DNA of 64,000 nt, taken from NCBI GenBank assembly GCA_028720105.1, contig JAQYLI010000017.1:1-64000 (forward strand), read 5' to 3'. The translations under genes were made by a program, and so were the position numbers. The DNA comes from Oscillospiraceae bacterium. GTDB lineage: Bacteria; Bacillota; Clostridia; Oscillospirales; Ruminococcaceae. Below the pieces are notes generated by a model that was given only the letters and a program-made list of their open reading frames with translations, searched no databases and was not told where the DNA came from. This document shows, in pieces, positions 61,357-64,000 of the stretch; within the stretch, counting starts at the first letter, position 1; each line of letters opens with the position of its first letter.

Positions 61357-62843
61357 CACTCATAGTCCTCGTCCTCATAATCGGGATACTGCTCGGGTGC
61401 CTCCCCCACCGAGCGGACTATCTCCGCCTCGGAGCAAGCCTCGCCCTTAATACTCAGCACTCTGCACTGAAAACGCCACTCGTCACCGAAATCGAAAATA
61501 TACAAAAACTTCTGCTTCTCTTCAAGTGCCTGAGACAGAGTGACATCGCTGGAAAATCTTTCCTCGTCCTCAATATACCTTGAATAATATCCCCCATCGC
61601 TCCACGCCTTGTTATTTAGGAAAAATACGTGAGCGTGATCGTCCTCAAAGCCGAAGGCATCAAGTATCACGCTGTGCAGCTCCTCCAGAGTTGCGCCCCC
61701 CGAAATTTTTACGTGACGGTAGCAGCCCTTTCCGAGAGAAACTGCTATAACAAGGGTCTGAGTGTTTCTGCTGTCAATATTTATGACCTTGCTATTTTTT
61801 TCCTGCTCAGGCTCTTCCTCCGTCAGAACATCAAAAAACCTGCCGTCGCCGAAAGCCTCCGCCATAATTTTATCTATCTGCTTCAAAGGCTTCTGCTGAC
61901 AGTTAAGCTTAATGCCTGCCTTTTCGCAGAAATCTCCGATAGACCATCTTGTAAACTCATCGTTTATCTTTATCTGCTTAGGCTTTCCGAATTTCTCGGC
62001 AACCTCTTCGATCACATCATACAATGCGTCCTCCCTGTCCTCATCATAGGATACATACCGCAAAACAAGCGGTTCTCCGCTTTTTGAGTCTGCCGCCGAA
62101 ATAAGCAGCGGACAATATACCACCCCGGTTTTATCATCTCGGGCAGAAACGTGCATACAGCGTTCGTCAAGCTCCACCGTTCTGCTTCCTGCAGGCATTG
62201 CCGCAAGAGCATCAAGCTGCTCTGACTGTGAAATAACAGTGACCGGAAGCAGCTCCTGTATATTTTTATACCCAACAGCAGCGTTATACCACACGCCATC
62301 ATCACCGGAACTGCGCTGCACCGTTTCACCGTTTTCAAAATCAACTTTAAGACCTTTTTTGAAAACCGCTTCCAGCATAAGGCAAAGATTGCCCAGAGCG
62401 TCCGCAAGAAGCACCGTTTCCTCATAGTTCAGAAAACGAGGCTCACAGCGTTCCGCATATGTCTCAAAGAAAAGCCAGCCGCCCTTTCCACGGAACTTTA
62501 AGCCCAGCTCCTTGATAAGTGCTTTGTTCTCCTTGCTCACCTCCTCACGATCTCCCCATATGCCCAGTATCATATTCTGCAAAAGAAATATCGGCTCATT
62601 TTTAAGATTTTTGCTTTTCAAACGCTTCATAGCGCAAAGGTAATCGTGAAAGCTGAAATAGCAAGCCACCCCGCAGATATCTGACGAATATCCCCATATG
62701 CAGAAAACCACAGGCTCGTCGCAGTCCTTTCTATGGTATATCAGCGGAACGCTTTCGGGAATTTTCTCCCAAGGCTGCAGGCTTGTAATTGCCAGCGTAT
62801 TTGCATAAACCTCTTCCCATTTTTTCTTCTGTTTATTTGTCAT
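61356..62843 (-). CDS. Protein with C-terminal PRiA4_ORF3-like domain
   Basis: The C-terminal 130 residues of this 495-residue protein match the plasmid pRiA4b ORF-3-type domain (TLEELHSVILDAFGFEDDHAHVFF, ..., FDFGDEWRFQCRV). The N-terminal 360 residues are of uncharacterised type, with several Trp- and Glu-rich blocks. No catalytic motif or membrane segment is seen. The function is unknown. It lies downstream of the DinB-like gene and is probably cotranscribed with it. Confidence 0.75.
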   Translation of the reverse strand: MTNKQKKKWEEVYANTLAITSLQPWEKIPESVPLIYHRKDCDEPVVFCIWGYSSDICGVACYFSFHDYLCAMKRLKSKNLKNEPIFLLQNMILGIWGDREEVSKENKALIKELGLKFRGKGGWLFFETYAERCEPRFLNYEETVLLADALGNLCLMLEAVFKKGLKVDFENGETVQRSSGDDGVWYNAAVGYKNIQELLPVTVISQSEQLDALAAMPAGSRTVELDERCMHVSARDDKTGVVYCPLLISAADSKSGEPLVLRYVSYDEDREDALYDVIEEVAEKFGKPKQIKINDEFTRWSIGDFCEKAGIKLNCQQKPLKQIDKIMAEAFGDGRFFDVLTEEEPEQEKNSKVINIDSRNTQTLVIAVSLGKGCYRHVKISGGATLEELHSVILDAFGFEDDHAHVFFLNNKAWSDGGYYSRYIEDEERFSSDVTLSQALEEKQKFLYIFDFGDEWRFQCRVLSIKGEACSEAEIVRSVGEAPEQYPDYEDEDYE

Positions 62844-62867
62844 AAAAACTGCTCCTTTTATATTTTC

Positions 62868-63368
62868 TCACTCGTCATAAAGACCATTTTTAAGCCTGTC
62901 AAGGCCCTCTGCACCCACATAAACGGGAAATCTCCCCGTCCGTTCAATTGTCTGCCCGTTGATCATTCCCGTGTGAAATGAAATATGCCGAAACTGCAAA
63001 AGCACAAGCTCAAAACGGGTAAACTTGCAGCCGCAGGGCTTTTCATAAAGCATATCGTCCGTAAGCCCCTCGATGTAAGCACGTGTTTTCAGCCGCACAT
63101 CATACAGATACTCAAGGAGCTGACTGTCGCTTAAAACCACATCACAGGGGTTGTCGGGATTATCCATACCCTCCTTATGAAAAGGCGGCTCCTCGTATTC
63201 ATTGGGATTAAAAAACCACTTGTCCGCCGAATGAATGGCGTGATAAGCATATCTCCACGCCGCCGCGCCGCAGACAGGGGCATTTCTGTCATAAGTTTTT
63301 AAAGCCGTTTCAAGATTGATAAAATTTACCTCCGCCTGCTCTTTTATATAGCCGCATAATTCGTTCAT
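62868..63368 (-). CDS. DinB-like four-helix protein
   Basis: The 166-residue product fits the DinB/YfiT-type helical bundle. His residues in YAYHAIHSADKWF and in RHISFHTGMING are placed like the metal ligands of the family. The start MNELCGYIKEQ follows GGGAGG; the upstream Met is not preceded by a site. Members act as thiol-dependent transferases or are uncharacterised; the substrate is unknown. Confidence 0.75.
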   Translation of the reverse strand: MNELCGYIKEQAEVNFINLETALKTYDRNAPVCGAAAWRYAYHAIHSADKWFFNPNEYEEPPFHKEGMDNPDNPCDVVLSDSQLLEYLYDVRLKTRAYIEGLTDDMLYEKPCGCKFTRFELVLLQFRHISFHTGMINGQTIERTGRFPVYVGAEGLDRLKNGLYDE

Positions 63369-63460
63369 ATTCCGACCTCCCGCAAAAAAAATCACTCTAA
63401 CCGAATTATATCACAAATCTTTCCGCTCTGCAATAAGAAATGCCGCAAAAAAGCGCAAAC

Positions 63461-63491
63461 AAAAAAGGCGCAGAAAAAGCCTCTGCGCCTT
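63461..63491 (-). terminator. Terminator after the RNase P RNA gene
   Basis: A 10-bp stem (AAGGCGCAGA with TCTGCGCCTT) is followed by TTTTTTG on the minus strand. Confidence 0.85.
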
Positions 63492-63502
63492 ATGTTCAAA
63501 AA

Positions 63503-63876
63503 ATGCGACTAAGCCGATAAGCCGGGTTTTGTCGTGTGCGGAAATCTATCTGAGCGAATCGTCGCCGAAACGCTTTAGCCGTCATTACGGTACGCCTGCC
63601 GAGCAGACATTGACGTACACGTACCAATAGACGTTGCATCGGATAGGGTTTACACGGCAGCGGTGTCTCCACCGCTCCGGTGAGCTCTTACCTCACCTTT
63701 CCACCCTTACCCCGAAGGGGGAAATATCCCGAAGGGGGAAATATCCCCAAGGGGGCGGTATATTTCTGCTGCACTTTCCCTAAGGTCGCCCTCGGCTGCC
63801 GTTAGCAGCTATCCTGCTCTGTGATGCCCGGACTTTCCTAACTCAAAAAGAGTTCAACCGCATAGCTTACTCGCAA
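63503..63876 (-). ncRNA. rnpB: RNase P RNA (type A-like)
   Basis: The minus strand contains the conserved core of the tRNA 5'-processing ribozyme: GGAAAGTCCGGGC near the 5' end, then GCTAACGGCAGCCGAGGG, GTAAGGGTGGAAAGGTGAGG, and the 3' GACAAAACCCGGCTTATCGG. The ends are set by pairing TTGCGAGTAA with TTAGTCGCA as helix P1, about 6 bases after the promoter -10. The P12 arm carries a tandem repeat (63711-63762). Length is about 374 bases. Confidence 0.95.
63711..63762 (-). repeat. Tandem 17-base repeat in the RNase P P12 region
   Basis: Two perfect 17-base units (plus strand CCCGAAGGGGGAAATAT, 63711-63727 and 63728-63744) are followed by a degenerate third unit to about 63762. Each can fold as a CCCC-TTCG-GGG-like mini-hairpin. 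The repeat replaces the normally simple P12 stem. Confidence 0.75.
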
Positions 63877-63880
63877 GGAT

Positions 63881-63909
63881 ATTTTAACATATTTTAAGGG
63901 GGCTGTCAA
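63881..63909 (-). promoter_or_regulatory. rnpB promoter
   Basis: Minus-strand TTGACA (63904-63909), a 17-base spacer and TAAAAT (63881-63886). Confidence 0.8.
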
Positions 63910-63916
63910 GGGTACT

Positions 63917-64000
63917 TTACCGAATTATCAGCTCAAAATTATCAATGCTCCGAAATTCCCCGTGCTTGAAGCCCACCTCGTGTATGGTGCCGCAGTAGGA
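63917..64000 (-). CDS. C-terminus of a GNAT-family N-acetyltransferase (partial)
   Basis: Only the last 27 codons are present. They read YCGTIHEVGFKHGEFRSIDN and end ELIIR, the closing strand pattern (HEVGFK-hydrophilic-FELII) of phosphinothricin-type GNAT acetyltransferases. The substrate cannot be told from this fragment. The rnpB promoter overlaps the intergenic side directly after its stop. Confidence 0.7.
   Translation of the reverse strand, partial: SYCGTIHEVGFKHGEFRSIDNFELIIR

Noticed and set aside
63700-63770. CRISPR-like array
   Set aside because: The tandem repeats are contiguous 17-mers without spacers and lie inside the RNase P RNA gene.
1-64000. tRNA or rRNA genes, prophage or insertion sequence genes
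   Set aside because: No tRNA-like cloverleaf, rRNA segment, transposase or integrase was recognised on reading both strands.

Overview
The window looks like chromosomal DNA of a moderate-GC, spore-lineage member of Bacillota, class Clostridia, most likely a Ruminococcus-like Oscillospiraceae. The evidence is a Spo0A gene, a KOW-domain protein between map and infA, an S14 of the zinc type, the short archaeal/eukaryal-type prolyl-tRNA synthetase, consensus sigma-A promoters (TTGACA-17-TATAAT) and strong AGGAGG ribosome binding sites. No phage or insertion sequence was recognised.

Layout. (1) Positions 1-16.8 kb, minus strand: the complete S10-spc-alpha ribosomal protein region, from rpsJ to rplQ, with secY, adk, map, infA and rpoA. 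It starts from an extended -10 promoter and a 330-base leader holding an intrinsic terminator. A second promoter lies in front of rplN, and several intercistronic gaps fold into hairpins. (2) 16.8-25.4 kb, mostly minus: an unknown gene, proS with a candidate leader peptide, an XRE regulator divergent from a secreted Fn3-like protein, fba, a Fic protein with a C-terminal helix-turn-helix, metG and spo0A. (3) 25.8-37.2 kb, plus: a TepA-type ClpP-like protease, uppP, an FtsK/SpoIIIE translocase, two small membrane proteins (one frameshifted at an A7 run), a YgiQ radical SAM protein, a ComEC-like MBL protein with its DUF3006 partner, an RpiR regulator, a zinc-ribbon membrane protein and a BaiN-type flavoprotein. 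(4) 37.2-42.3 kb: a LacI regulator divergent from a sugar ABC importer (binding protein plus two permeases, no ATPase).

(5) 42.3-56.4 kb, minus: the most interesting locus, a 17-gene contiguous sulfate-to-homocysteine operon. In transcription order it encodes a sulfate ABC importer (binding protein, CysT, CysW, CysA), a MetY-type PLP sulfhydrylase, a ferredoxin-type siroheme sulfite reductase, a TusA-like protein, thioredoxin, a ubiquitin-like sulfur carrier, its E1-like activator, a JAMM metalloprotease, a thioredoxin reductase-like protein, AprA, AprB, CysD, CysN and a CymR/IscR-type Rrf2 regulator. The carrier ends in Gly-Gly-Gly-Ser-Leu, so it appears to be a proprotein that the JAMM protease must trim before its diglycine end can be adenylated and thiocarboxylated. 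The set matches the protein-thiocarboxylate homocysteine pathway known from Wolinella, joined here to an AprAB-type APS reductase in place of PAPS reduction. The leader carries an Rrf2-like inverted repeat on the promoter and an 18-residue open reading frame whose last codon is Cys.

(6) 56.6-61.3 kb: a methionine importer (metN, metI, metQ) cotranscribed with an SGNH hydrolase and divergent from a LysR regulator. Methionine uptake therefore sits beside homocysteine synthesis. (7) 61.3-64 kb, minus: a 30-codon open reading frame, a PRiA4_ORF3-type protein, a DinB-like protein, the RNase P RNA gene with a tandem repeat in its P12 region, and the C-terminus of a GNAT acetyltransferase.

In the ribosomal region and elsewhere, starts were moved from the longest possible frame to the codon with a properly spaced ribosome binding site. 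All functional assignments rest on reading motifs and gene context, without database searches.
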